64,000 nt of DNA from Maribacter sp. HTCC2170 (GTDB taxonomy: Bacteria; Bacteroidota; Bacteroidia; Flavobacteriales; Flavobacteriaceae): positions 1,919,501-1,983,500 of the forward strand of contig NC_014472.1 of the NCBI RefSeq assembly GCF_000153165.2. The letters are read 5' to 3'. A program made the position numbers and the translations under genes. Positions within the stretch are counted from its first letter, which is position 1. Each line of letters starts with the position of its first letter. The notes beneath the pieces were generated by a model, which searched no databases, had not been told where the DNA came from, and saw only the letters and a program-made list of their open reading frames with translations. Below, in pieces: positions 1-9,072 of this stretch.

Positions 1-606
1 GCGTTTAATAGTCTATCTGGTCAAATACCAACTGAAATCACCAATTTAAAAAATTTAAAAATTCTAAGATTGGGGAAGAATAATCTTAGTGGAGTTATAC
101 CAGAACGAATAGGTTATCTACGTTCATTAGTGATTTTGGACTTCTTTGACAATGATCTATCAGGTACCATACCGACAAGCATAGGTAATTTGGTTAGTAT
201 AAAACTGTTTGTGGTTTCGAATAATAAGATACAAGGTGAAATTCCAAAATCAATAGGAAATTTAGGGAATTTGGAAGGTCTGGAATTAGGGAATAATAGA
301 ATCGAAGGAGAAATACCGGCAAGCATCGGGAAATTAGAACGTCTTAATAGACTTATTCTCTTTGAGAATAATTTAATTGGTGAAGTTCCTAAAGATATTC
401 TAGAGCTGCCCAAGCTTAAATTAATACAATTGCAAAATAATAGTCTAGGAGTCGATATAGAAATTCAAAAAGCAATGCACAATTTGAACTTCACATTTTT
501 TGATGTGGGTTATAAGCCACTACAGTTCGAAAATGAAATGCTGCGTGACCTTGAAATTGATGGACCTACACGAATGGCTGACACCAAATTTGAGGATGTT
601 GATTAA
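1..606 (+). CDS. Leucine-rich repeat protein, 3' end (partial)
   Basis: The reading frame is open from the first base of the window, so the gene starts upstream; 201 C-terminal residues are visible. It consists of about six tandem 24-residue leucine-rich repeats with the consensus LxxLxLxxNxLxGxIPxxIGNL, the form typical of plant extracellular LRR proteins and also found in Bacteroidota surface proteins. The repeats stop near codon 150 and a non-repetitive acidic tail of about 50 residues follows. No C-terminal type IX secretion sorting domain is visible. The role is probably binding of protein or glycan at the cell surface, but the ligand cannot be inferred and the signal peptide is outside the window. 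Confidence 0.85.
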   Translation, partial: AFNSLSGQIPTEITNLKNLKILRLGKNNLSGVIPERIGYLRSLVILDFFDNDLSGTIPTSIGNLVSIKLFVVSNNKIQGEIPKSIGNLGNLEGLELGNNRIEGEIPASIGKLERLNRLILFENNLIGEVPKDILELPKLKLIQLQNNSLGVDIEIQKAMHNLNFTFFDVGYKPLQFENEMLRDLEIDGPTRMADTKFEDVD

Positions 607-618
607 ATAGGTATAGCT

Positions 619-1170
619 TTAAAAGCGATAACCAATAGAGATACCACCACGGCCTACTATTTCGGAAAAATATTGATTTGCGCCTATCAGATTCCGCCCA
701 ATGCCCCCATATATTTCAGCAACAAATCCCCTGTTTGTCACGAACTTGCCGCCTACTGATATACCTAGGGCAAAATCAGTGTATTTATCATCGTTTATAT
801 AGTCTACCCCATTGATTTCATCGTAAACATAATACTCTTCCTTGCCCGAATTCAACATTCCAAATCCTTCAACAAAAAATCCTTTCGCATATTTTCTAGA
901 GAAATATTGCCGGTAATATGGAGTTAAGGAAAAGGTGCGGTATTCATCTAAAAAATTATCGTCCCCTACATTTACCAAAACACCAAGGCCCAAAGAAGAT
1001 TCTTCATTCAACAAAGTTTCATAGGAAAAATCCAAGAACTGAAAAGCAATAAGGTTCGATGCATTTATTTTGAGTTCATGTTTGTCAAAATCATCTTCCT
1101 TTATCTCTTGGGCATTTATTGTAAAAGAAAACAATACAAAAATTAGGGCGAATGCTAAATAATTTTTCAT
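619..1170 (-). CDS. Outer-membrane beta-barrel protein, DUF3575-like (copy 2)
   Basis: A 183-residue protein with a Sec signal peptide (hydrophobic residues 4-20 ending in INAQ) and then alternating amphipathic strands ending in GISIGYRF, a C-terminal Phe after aromatic alternation as in outer-membrane barrels. It resembles its neighbour immediately upstream on the same strand (25 bases apart): both have a GLGIS/GLGIG segment followed by a GKxVT strand, a GGIGRN or AGLGRN strand and an F-terminated last strand. The pair looks like a tandem duplication in one transcription unit. Function is unknown; the DUF3575 assignment is from memory of the family pattern. Confidence 0.7.
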   Translation of the reverse strand: MKNYLAFALIFVLFSFTINAQEIKEDDFDKHELKINASNLIAFQFLDFSYETLLNEESSLGLGVLVNVGDDNFLDEYRTFSLTPYYRQYFSRKYAKGFFVEGFGMLNSGKEEYYVYDEINGVDYINDDKYTDFALGISVGGKFVTNRGFVAEIYGGIGRNLIGANQYFSEIVGRGGISIGYRF

Positions 1171-1195
1171 GACTTAAAATTATGGTTATTTTTTA

Positions 1196-1714
1196 TTAAA
1201 ATCTAAACCCGAGTGAGAAACCAGCACGAAACATAAAGGTTTCTTGAAATACCTCTGGGTTTATGTTTCTTCCTAGTCCGGCGTTTACTTCAAGACTAAA
1301 TCGTTCACTTTGTGTCACCCATTTATTCCCAATCCCCAATCCTAAAGCTGTGGTGCTATAATCATTGTTGCGGAGACCAAGATTATTATCCGGAACCCTG
1401 TCTTCCCCTGTATAGTATAAGCCAAAAGCTTCGGCAAAAAATCCACTTCTTGGAACATAACCAAAATAGGCCCTTAAGTTGGGGCCAATACCAAAATTAC
1501 CATTGTAGTCAGTCGCGTCGCTATCAAAATATAGTGTTCCGCCGATACTGGTATCCTCATTAAAGAAATACTCATAGGAGCCTTCGACAGTACTACTTGC
1601 CAAGAACAATCCAATATTGAATTTTAGTTCATTATCATTATTGAATCTAGGATAGGCCTGAGCATTGGCCAAACTAAAACTCAATAATAAAACTACTACA
1701 CTAAGATTTTTCAT
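1196..1714 (-). CDS. Outer-membrane beta-barrel protein, DUF3575-like (copy 1)
   Basis: A 172-residue protein with a signal peptide ending in LANAQA and a small beta-barrel of about eight strands finishing in FSLGFRF. Conserved features shared with the downstream paralog are the ALGLGIGNKWVT strand, the NAGLGRNI strand and the terminal aromatic residue. It is the promoter-proximal gene of the pair; the roughly 165 bases upstream separate it from the divergent exonuclease gene. Small barrels of this kind are common in flavobacteria and have no assigned transport role; the sequence gives no sign of a substrate. Confidence 0.7.
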   Translation of the reverse strand: MKNLSVVVLLLSFSLANAQAYPRFNNDNELKFNIGLFLASSTVEGSYEYFFNEDTSIGGTLYFDSDATDYNGNFGIGPNLRAYFGYVPRSGFFAEAFGLYYTGEDRVPDNNLGLRNNDYSTTALGLGIGNKWVTQSERFSLEVNAGLGRNINPEVFQETFMFRAGFSLGFRF

Positions 1715-1879
1715 CGCCTATGCTTTTGATATTCCATTAGGATATCAAATCGTGTTCCAAAGTGATAAATTCTTAGGTTAAATGTTGATTTTTACCGCCA
1801 CCCCAAAGATTTGAGGTTTACTTTTAACAGAGGCAATCCAACAAAAAAACATTCGTTATTTTTAAGCAAAATTTGAAAG

Positions 1880-2641
1880 GTGAAAATAGTATCATACAAC
1901 GTAAATGGCATTCGCGCCGCAATCAACAAAGGTTTTTTGGATTGGTTGAAGGCAACTGACCCCGATGTAATATGCCTACAAGAAATAAAAGCAATGAAAG
2001 AACAATTAGATCTTTCTTTGTTCGAAGAAGCAGGTTACGCAAATAATTATTGGTACAGTGCTCAAAAAAAGGGCTATAGCGGAGTAGCAATATTGTCAAA
2101 AAAACAACCTGACCATGTTGAATACGGTACTGGGATTGATTATATGGATTTTGAAGGGAGAAACCTTCGTGCCGATTTTGATGGGGTATCCATCATGAGC
2201 CTGTACCTACCTTCTGGCACTAATATGGATCGATTGGAGTTTAAACTAAAATATATGGCTGAATTTCAACGGTATGTTGATGATTTAAGAAAGGCACATC
2301 CAAATTTGATTATTCTCGGAGATTATAATATTTGTCATGAAGCAATAGATATACATGATCCTGTAAGAAACAAAAAAGTATCTGGGTTTTTACCAGTAGA
2401 ACGAGAATGGATAGGTAGTTTTATTGAAAGCGGTTTCATTGACAGTTTTAGACATTTAAATAAGGAACCCCATAATTATACATGGTGGAGTTACCGGGCC
2501 AATGCCAGAAACAACAACAAGGGCTGGCGTTTGGATTATGGTATGGTAAGTGAGCCTCTTGAAAATAGACTAAAGCGTTCTGTGATCCTATCAGATGCCA
2601 GGCATAGTGACCATTGTCCTATTTTGGTTGAATTGGGTTAG
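1880..2641 (+). CDS. xth: Exodeoxyribonuclease III (AP endonuclease)
   Basis: A 253-residue enzyme of the exonuclease III family, which cuts the backbone at abasic sites and removes 3' blocking groups in base excision repair. The start codon is GTG; the protein opens directly with the family motif KIVSYNVNGIRAA (Asn7). Metal ligand Glu35 lies in LQEIKA, the catalytic Asp148/Asn150 in GDYN, and Asp244-His245 in the terminal SDHCPI motif. A WRLDYGMVS segment matches the substrate-binding loop. Length is normal. It is divergent from the barrel gene pair and followed after 23 bases by the FG-GAP gene. Confidence 0.95.
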   Translation: MKIVSYNVNGIRAAINKGFLDWLKATDPDVICLQEIKAMKEQLDLSLFEEAGYANNYWYSAQKKGYSGVAILSKKQPDHVEYGTGIDYMDFEGRNLRADFDGVSIMSLYLPSGTNMDRLEFKLKYMAEFQRYVDDLRKAHPNLIILGDYNICHEAIDIHDPVRNKKVSGFLPVEREWIGSFIESGFIDSFRHLNKEPHNYTWWSYRANARNNNKGWRLDYGMVSEPLENRLKRSVILSDARHSDHCPILVELG

Positions 2642-2664
2642 ATGAAATAATTCACAATAGATCA

Positions 2665-4221
2665 ATGAAGAAAAACCACATTTTCTTTTTTATTTATGCG
2701 TTCCCTCCTCTTTTCCTCCTTTTTTTCTTTCTTAATAAAGAAATAGAATTAGAACCCGGGAATCAATATCACAGTACCAATTCATCTGGTAAAGATTTGG
2801 CAATGCGTTATTGCCAAATGTGCCATATTTATCCGGACCCCAGCCTACTTGATAAAGAAACATGGACCAAAGATGTCTTACCCAATATGGGCATGCGGTT
2901 AGGGATTAAACACAAAGGGCAAGATCCGTATAAAACATTGAGTGCCATTGACAAAAAAATCACTAAGGAACTGAACATATACCCAGATACTCCTTTAATT
3001 TCTAAAACTGATTGGGAAAGTATTGTTGAATACTATAACAAAGAAGCACCTAAGAAATTGCCCTCTGTCAATACAGCAGTTAAAATTGATAATGTTGAAA
3101 TGCCGTTTAAGCCTCATTTTTTAAATGTAGGTGAAGCAAAACTACCTAAGGTGTCATTGTTAAAATTTAATGATCAGACTTCGGAGTTATTCGTTGGGGA
3201 CTATCAAAAACTTTATGCCATAAAGTGGAATGGTGACATAACCGGAAATTGGATAATCAATAGCCCCGCTACACATATGGAGTTTAGGACTAATTTGCCC
3301 CCCTTGGTTTCGACTATTGGAAATTTTGGACCTTCTGATCAGAAAAAAGGAATCCTATCAAACCTTTACTTAAGCGAAAACAAAAATATTCTTGATGTAC
3401 ATTTTTCCAATTTGAAAAGACCCGTTTATTTTGCTTCCGCTGATCTTAATATGGATAACAATTTGGATCTTATTGTATGCAATTTTGGGAATTATAATGG
3501 AAAATTATCATGGTATGAAAATTTTGACCAATCCAAAGAACATGTCCTAACCAACCAACCAGGTGCTCGGAGGGTTGAAATAAAAGACATGAATGGTGAT
3601 CAAAAACCAGATATTGTTGTACTCATGGCCCAGGCCTATGAACAGCTCGTTATTTATTATAATAAAGGCAACGGTATTTTTGAACGGGAAAAAGTATTGG
3701 AATTTCCGCCAACCCATGGTGTTAGTTATTTTGAAATGGCAGATTTCAATGGTGATGGTTTTGAAGACGTTTTGATTTCCAATGGGGATAATTGGGATTT
3801 TTCCAAAATTGAAAAACCTTACCATGGTCTAAGAATATTTTTAAATGATAAAAAGAATAATTTTAGCAGCGCATTTTTCTATCCCATGTTTGGGTGTAGT
3901 AAAGCTATGGCCCGCGATTTTGACAATGATGGCGACTTGGATATAGTAGCCTCTTCTTTTTATACCGATTTAAAAGACCCGAAGAAGAGTTTTGTATATC
4001 TTACAAACAATGGACATTTGGATTTTACGGCGTCCTATCTTCCTGAAGCAGCATATGGTAAATGGATGACCATGGAAGTTGGGGATATTAATAACGACGG
4101 TTTTTTAGATGTTATGTTAGGGTCTTTTCTTATGAATTTCACTGAAATGGGAAAAGTTTTTGCCAGTACCGGATCCAATACATTTCCGCAGGTGCTCCTA
4201 CTTACCCAATCTGCCAATTAG
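2665..4221 (+). CDS. FG-GAP/VCBS repeat protein with N-terminal cytochrome c motif
   Basis: A 518-residue exported protein. Residues 6-23 are a hydrophobic signal or anchor. A heme c attachment motif CQMCH (C50, C53, H54) is followed by an LPNMGMRLG segment that could supply the distal Met ligand. Residues from about 150 form a beta-propeller-like region with at least five FG-GAP calcium loops: DLNMDNNLD, DMNGDQKPD, DFNGDGFED, DFDNDGDLD and DINNDGFLD. This combination occurs in marine Bacteroidota and Planctomycetes but has no established reaction. It probably works in the periplasm or at the surface, with electron transfer linked to a propeller. It follows xth by 23 bases and may be cotranscribed with it. 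Confidence 0.8.
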   Translation: MKKNHIFFFIYAFPPLFLLFFFLNKEIELEPGNQYHSTNSSGKDLAMRYCQMCHIYPDPSLLDKETWTKDVLPNMGMRLGIKHKGQDPYKTLSAIDKKITKELNIYPDTPLISKTDWESIVEYYNKEAPKKLPSVNTAVKIDNVEMPFKPHFLNVGEAKLPKVSLLKFNDQTSELFVGDYQKLYAIKWNGDITGNWIINSPATHMEFRTNLPPLVSTIGNFGPSDQKKGILSNLYLSENKNILDVHFSNLKRPVYFASADLNMDNNLDLIVCNFGNYNGKLSWYENFDQSKEHVLTNQPGARRVEIKDMNGDQKPDIVVLMAQAYEQLVIYYNKGNGIFEREKVLEFPPTHGVSYFEMADFNGDGFEDVLISNGDNWDFSKIEKPYHGLRIFLNDKKNNFSSAFFYPMFGCSKAMARDFDNDGDLDIVASSFYTDLKDPKKSFVYLTNNGHLDFTASYLPEAAYGKWMTMEVGDINNDGFLDVMLGSFLMNFTEMGKVFASTGSNTFPQVLLLTQSAN

Positions 4222-4356
4222 GTTGTCTTTTTAGCTAACATTGTATTTTGGGGGTTGTGGTAGATTATGAATATGTGATTTTATTTTTGGTTCTACTATT
4301 TGATAGTAACAATATGTCTATTTTTGAAAAAAAAGAGAAATCAAATTAGTTGCTGA

Positions 4357-5397
4357 ATGATTTATACTAAATTACCACATAGCGATATTGAAGTGAGTAA
4401 GATCTGTTTGGGAACCATGACGTGGGGCAGTCAGAATACAGAAGCCGAAGGTCATGAACAAATGGATTATGCGCTAGATCAGGGAGTCAATTTTTTTGAT
4501 ACTGCCGAATTGTATTCCATTCCACCACATCCGGATCGTCATTCAAATACTGAGAAAATAATAGGAACATGGTTTAAGAAAACCAGGAATAGAGAGAAGG
4601 TTGTTTTAGCCTCTAAAATAGCGGGAAAAGCAGAATTCACCAAGTTTATTCGTACCACAGGATATAACAAGCATTCTATAATCGAAGCAGTTGACGCTAG
4701 TCTTAAAAGACTTCAGACAGATTATATAGATTTATACCAACTACATTGGCCTGAACGTTCTACCAATTATTTTGGACATAGGGGATATAAACATGATATC
4801 ACCGATCATTGGGAAGATAACATACATCAGGTTCTTGAAACTTTGAGAGAACTGATCCAAGAGGGTAAAATAAGACATGTAGGTATTTCAAATGAAACCC
4901 CCTGGGGAACAATGCGTTTTTTGGAAGAAAGTAAGGTTCATGCGAGTCTTCCTAGAGCTATTACCATTCAAAATCCATATAACCTTTTAAATCGTTTGTT
5001 TGAAGTTGGACTGAGTGAAATAGCTATACGGGAACATATTGGTCTTTTAGCATACTCTCCTATGGGGTTTGGGGTGTTAAGCGGTAAGTATTTGGGAGGT
5101 AAATCACCCGAAAAAGCGAGAATTACTTTGTTTCCCAATTATGGAAGATATACTAGTGAAATGGCAATAAAGGCCACACAAAAATATTATGACCTTGCGC
5201 AAGAAAATGGTATTTCTTCAGCTCAGATGGCATTGGCTTTTGTGAATTCAAGACCTTTTGTAACTAGTAACATTATCGGAGCTACAACTATGGAGCAACT
5301 AAAGGAGAACATTGATAGTATAAATGTTGATTTGAGTGATGAGGTTTTAAAAGAGATTAATGCCATTCATAATCAAATCCCTAATCCTGCACCTTAA
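4357..5397 (+). CDS. Aldo/keto reductase, Tas-like
   Basis: A 346-residue NADP(H)-dependent aldo/keto reductase of the Tas subgroup. The TIM-barrel catalytic tetrad is visible: Asp and Tyr in FDTAELY, Lys in LASKIAG and His in YQLHWPE. The cofactor-binding end carries the usual RPFVTSNIIGATTMEQL segment. Members reduce aldehydes and ketones; the Tas group tolerates several small carbonyls, so the real substrate is not predictable. Start is ATG with no clear Shine-Dalgarno sequence. It stands alone, except that a 35-codon frame starts two bases after its stop. Confidence 0.9.
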   Translation: MIYTKLPHSDIEVSKICLGTMTWGSQNTEAEGHEQMDYALDQGVNFFDTAELYSIPPHPDRHSNTEKIIGTWFKKTRNREKVVLASKIAGKAEFTKFIRTTGYNKHSIIEAVDASLKRLQTDYIDLYQLHWPERSTNYFGHRGYKHDITDHWEDNIHQVLETLRELIQEGKIRHVGISNETPWGTMRFLEESKVHASLPRAITIQNPYNLLNRLFEVGLSEIAIREHIGLLAYSPMGFGVLSGKYLGGKSPEKARITLFPNYGRYTSEMAIKATQKYYDLAQENGISSAQMALAFVNSRPFVTSNIIGATTMEQLKENIDSINVDLSDEVLKEINAIHNQIPNPAP

Positions 5398-5398
5398 A

Positions 5399-5506
5399 AT
5401 GTATTCTATGAATGTTCTTGCAATAGGAATGGGCCAACTGGTCTTGACAATAGTGGTTATCGTTGGAATTTTAGTAATAGCTAGAATAATGAGAGACAAA
5501 CGTTAA
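5399..5506 (+). CDS. Candidate small membrane protein, 35 aa
   Basis: A short open frame begins one base after the stop of the aldo/keto reductase gene and ends overlapping the last four bases of the convergent radA gene. The product has 35 residues: a short N-terminus, one strongly hydrophobic helix (about residues 12-29, rich in Leu, Ile and Val) and a positively charged end ARIMRDKR, the classic layout of a single-span inner-membrane microprotein with its C-terminus in the cytoplasm. The tight spacing suggests translational coupling to the reductase. No family is recognised. It could be chance, but hydrophobicity and orientation argue for a real gene. Confidence 0.5.
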   Translation: MYSMNVLAIGMGQLVLTIVVIVGILVIARIMRDKR

Positions 5507-6864
5507 CCGAACAACTCGTTTACTATATCCTCGATTCTTGCGACAAGCGTGATACTTATTTTGGGATTTTTTAAACTGATTTTGTTGTTTTTGGATACAT
5601 ATATTGTATTGAACCCTAATTTTTCGGCTTCCATGATACGCTGTTCAACACGTTGCACAGGTCTAATCTCACCGGCAAGACCAACTTCGGCGGCAAAACA
5701 AACTCCTTTTTCTATAGGAATGTCCTCATTGCTTGAAAGAATTGCTGAAATAACCGCTAAATCAATCGCAGGGTCATCAACCGAAATACCCCCTGTAATG
5801 TTCAGAAAAACGTCTTTTGCCCCCAATTTGAATCCTGCTCTTTTTTCCAAAACGGCCAGGAGCATATTTAATCTTTTGGCATTGTAGCCTGTGGTTGAAC
5901 GCTGAGGAGTACCATAAACCGCTGTACTTACCAAAGCCTGTATTTCAATCATTAATGGGCGCATACCTTCAACAGTTGACGCGATCGCAGTTCCACTTAG
6001 GCCTTCGTCGTTTTTTGAAATAAGTATTTCGGAAGGGTTGTTAACCTCACGCAGACCATTCCCTTGCATTTCATAAATACCAAGTTCTGCTGTTGAACCA
6101 AATCTGTTTTTTAAAGCTCGAAGAATTCGGTATACATAATTGCGGTCACCTTCAAATTGAAGCACTGTATCAACCATATGTTCCAAGATTTTGGGTCCGG
6201 CGATAGATCCATCTTTGGTTATATGTCCTATTAGAATGACCGGGGTATTGGTTTCCTTTGCAAATTTGATAAGCTCAGCGGTACACTCCCTTATTTGCGA
6301 AATGCTTCCGGCGGCAGATTCAATATAGTCGGAATGCAGGGTCTGGATCGAATCTATTACCACGATATCTGGCTCAGTAGCCTCGATTTGCTGAAAAATA
6401 TTCTGTGTTTTTGTTTCAGTAAGAATATAGCAATTCTCACTATTTGGTTGAATGCGATCCGCCCGCATTTTTATTTGTTTTTGGCTTTCCTCACCAGAAA
6501 CATACAATGTCTTATACGGAAGCTTTAGGGCAATTTGAAGGATTAAAGTACTTTTGCCCACACCAGGCTCACCGCCCAACAGAACCAATGAGCCAGGAAC
6601 GAGTCCGCCACCCAAGACTCTATTGAATTCAAGGTCATAGGCGTTTAACCGAAGTTCTTTTTCGGTGCTTATTTCCTTGACACGTAAAGGTTTTGCAATT
6701 TTTTTTGAAGTATTCGAAGGGGTTTTCCAACCTGTTTTTTCTTCTTTTTGAATTACTTCTTCTACGACTGTGTTCCATTCTTTGCAAGCGGAACATTGCC
6801 CCACCCATTTAGCATATTGGGAGCCACAATTTTGACAGAAAAATGCAGTTTTGGTCTTGGCCAT
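5503..6864 (-). CDS. radA: DNA repair protein RadA (Sms)
   Basis: A 453-residue RadA/Sms helicase, which drives branch migration of recombination intermediates. The N-terminal zinc finger has C10, C13, C24 and C27. The RecA-like ATPase core holds Walker A GGEPGVGKST (97-106), a Walker B VVIDSIQT and the RadA-specific KNRFG motif. The last 150 residues form the Lon-protease-like domain (DVFLNITGG, AEVGLAGEIRPV), which is not proteolytic in this family. Length is normal. It heads leftward next to the pseudo-esterase gene, 67 bases away. Confidence 0.97.
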   Translation of the reverse strand: MAKTKTAFFCQNCGSQYAKWVGQCSACKEWNTVVEEVIQKEEKTGWKTPSNTSKKIAKPLRVKEISTEKELRLNAYDLEFNRVLGGGLVPGSLVLLGGEPGVGKSTLILQIALKLPYKTLYVSGEESQKQIKMRADRIQPNSENCYILTETKTQNIFQQIEATEPDIVVIDSIQTLHSDYIESAAGSISQIRECTAELIKFAKETNTPVILIGHITKDGSIAGPKILEHMVDTVLQFEGDRNYVYRILRALKNRFGSTAELGIYEMQGNGLREVNNPSEILISKNDEGLSGTAIASTVEGMRPLMIEIQALVSTAVYGTPQRSTTGYNAKRLNMLLAVLEKRAGFKLGAKDVFLNITGGISVDDPAIDLAVISAILSSNEDIPIEKGVCFAAEVGLAGEIRPVQRVEQRIMEAEKLGFNTIYVSKNNKISLKNPKISITLVARIEDIVNELFG

Positions 6865-6931
6865 TACCTGTTTTTTGGTTCTGGCTAAAGATAAAGTAAA
6901 CTTTTAAATAAGAGTATTTCTGGTTGAGGTA

Positions 6932-8074
6932 TTAGTACCCAAAGTCAGCTTTTAAAGCATCAATTTTTTCAAGGGCCATTTCTTTGGTTAGAAAGTCTAT
7001 CTCGTCCATTCCAAAGGCTTTTTCGAAAGTTCTTAGTGCTTTCTTAGGCTCTCCCAGTTGCTCATAATATTCTCCTTCAAAATAAAAACCAAGCATGGTT
7101 CCTGGAAATTCGGCCTTGCACAAGTCAGACAAAGGTTTCAAAGATTCCACGTCTTCTTTTTTTCGGGTGCCGGCATAGATTGCCATAACATCATTAAGAT
7201 CAACGGGTTTCTTAATTCCAAATAGGTTTTCTATGGTTTTGTATTTGTTCTCCAAATAGTTGAAAACAGGTTCATCGGAAGTTAAAATCTGGGTTTTGTA
7301 TTCTTTTGGGCTAATTGGTTTGAACATGCCAAATACATTATCGAAAGCTTTTCCAATACCATATGTCACAATTGATATGTGATCGGCATTTTGGTATTCA
7401 TCATAAAAGTAATGCAATGATTCTTTGTCAATGACTTTAATGGCATTGTTCATTGCCTTGATTTTTGATGTGTTCTTACTCTTTTCCCCTTCAACGATTA
7501 ATTGATAGAATATCTGTTGATTAATAGCTTCCAGTCTGGTGGGAACGTGTTTTTCCATATCGGGTGCCAATGAAGGAGATATGTTTATGTAAGCATCAAA
7601 GATAGGATTGTCCTTTAAAAGCCAATAGTTTTGAAAATTGGCTGTAATGTCATAGCCAACCACCATTTTAAAGGGTGCTGTGTTGTACGTCAAATCAAGA
7701 TAGGGAATAATCTCCATGCCGAGAAACTCAAAAAATTTTCCACCTTTTTCGGAGGGCAAACCAGTATCTTCATCAAATGCGCAATCGTCAAAACGAATAC
7801 TATCCTCACTTTGGTGAATACCTACGATTATTGATTCTGGCATTCCGTGAAAATTGCTATAAAACTTGGCTGTTGCTACCACTTGTTCAAACAAATAATC
7901 GGCATCCAGCACAACAATAAGGGGATGTTTTTTTTCTTTATCATACTCCTCAGGGAAATAATAACTTACGTCTCTTCTTTCCTGAAGTTTAAAGGATTCG
8001 AAAATCTCTTTCGTAATTTGTGCATTTAGACCAAAGCAAAAAAGAAAGGCAAAAAGAATAAGAAAACGTTGCAT
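6932..8074 (-). CDS. Esterase-family alpha/beta hydrolase lacking the nucleophile Ser (pseudo-enzyme)
   Basis: A 380-residue secreted protein: signal peptide to about residue 19 (FGLNAQ), an alpha/beta-hydrolase domain of the putative esterase family (about 35-260), then a helical C-terminal part with a TPR-like stretch (about 320-370). The fold is clear from HPLIVVLDADYLF, PESIIVGI and the INISPSL strand. The nucleophile elbow, normally GHSLGG, reads GYDITA here (140-145), so the catalytic serine position is Asp142 and the oxyanion glycines are lost. Hydrolysis by the usual mechanism is therefore unlikely, and a binding or structural role is more plausible. It lies between radA and the YbhN-like gene, an arrangement I recall from other flavobacteria. 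Confidence 0.8.
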   Translation of the reverse strand: MQRFLILFAFLFCFGLNAQITKEIFESFKLQERRDVSYYFPEEYDKEKKHPLIVVLDADYLFEQVVATAKFYSNFHGMPESIIVGIHQSEDSIRFDDCAFDEDTGLPSEKGGKFFEFLGMEIIPYLDLTYNTAPFKMVVGYDITANFQNYWLLKDNPIFDAYINISPSLAPDMEKHVPTRLEAINQQIFYQLIVEGEKSKNTSKIKAMNNAIKVIDKESLHYFYDEYQNADHISIVTYGIGKAFDNVFGMFKPISPKEYKTQILTSDEPVFNYLENKYKTIENLFGIKKPVDLNDVMAIYAGTRKKEDVESLKPLSDLCKAEFPGTMLGFYFEGEYYEQLGEPKKALRTFEKAFGMDEIDFLTKEMALEKIDALKADFGY

Positions 8075-8104
8075 AAAACAGAATTAAAGTAACTAGATAT
8101 AGAG

Positions 8105-9070
8105 TTACCGGTTTCTGTTCAATAACGGTAATAATAGAAAAGATATTGCCCCGAAAACAATGACCATAAGGGTTTGTGCAATCCACATAATCCAGCCGAA
8201 CGCATTACCTGATACTATACTTACTCCAAAAATCTCAAGCGATTTACTAACAAAGGCGGGGTAAGCGATAAATCCACCGTTCGTTGTGGTCATTGCAATG
8301 GCACCGCCCACAAAGGCAACCAAAAGAGCACCCAAGGATAAATCCGCAGTTTCTAGAACCGTATATTTAATTACCCAGAACATGGCAATATAACACGCCC
8401 AAATAAGGAAAGTGTGAAAGATAAACGCCCACTTACGTTTCATTTTAAAAATACTGAGAATACCTTCCAATAAATTCTTAAGAAAGCCTTTTAGCTTTAG
8501 AGCGAATTTTGATGATGATTTTTTTATTAATCGTATCGTAAGAAATAAACCCAATATGCTTATGATTAAAACGATGATGCCCCCAAAAAGCCCTATTCCA
8601 CTGGATTTTATGAATCCGATAATTAGCTCGGTCTGTAAAAGTAAGGCTACAAATATGATGATGAGTAGCATTATCACATCGACTACTCTTTCTGTTACTA
8701 TAGTACCGAATCCCTTTTCAAAAGGCACATCTTCATAGGTGGCCAGTGCGGTGGCCCTTAAAAATTCACCGGATCTTGGGATTCCCAAATTTGCAAGATA
8801 CGCAGTAAGGATAATCAATACGTTATTACTTAATTTAGGGGAATAGCCAAGAGGTTCTAGGAGGTAGTTCCAACGAATGGCTCTTGAAATATGACTTAAG
8901 ATTCCTATTGCGATTGATAAACTAATCCAAAGTGGGTCTGCTTGGGTGATATAACCTAATATTTCTTGTCGCTGTTCAGGAGTTGTGGAATTATAAAGGT
9001 ACCAAACCAAAAAAACTCCCAAGGCGATTGGGAGTATGGTTTTTAGGATTTTTTTTAATTTTTTTGTCAA
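8105..9070 (-). CDS. YbhN/UPF0104-like integral membrane protein (flippase-like domain)
   Basis: A 321-residue membrane protein with about eight hydrophobic helices, belonging to the lysylphosphatidylglycerol synthase transmembrane-region superfamily (UPF0104/YbhN). Recognisable signatures are SRAIRWNYLLEPLG, the NLGIPRSGEFLRATALA segment and TTNGGFIAYPAFV. The C-terminal aminoacyl transferase domain of MprF is absent, so it is not expected to modify lipids by itself; relatives are thought to move lipids or polyprenyl-linked molecules. The best start is TTG, two bases after the panD stop, which points to translational coupling with panD. Confidence 0.85.
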   Translation of the reverse strand: MTKKLKKILKTILPIALGVFLVWYLYNSTTPEQRQEILGYITQADPLWISLSIAIGILSHISRAIRWNYLLEPLGYSPKLSNNVLIILTAYLANLGIPRSGEFLRATALATYEDVPFEKGFGTIVTERVVDVIMLLIIIFVALLLQTELIIGFIKSSGIGLFGGIIVLIISILGLFLTIRLIKKSSSKFALKLKGFLKNLLEGILSIFKMKRKWAFIFHTFLIWACYIAMFWVIKYTVLETADLSLGALLVAFVGGAIAMTTTNGGFIAYPAFVSKSLEIFGVSIVSGNAFGWIMWIAQTLMVIVFGAISFLLLPLLNRNR

Positions 9071-9072
9071 AA

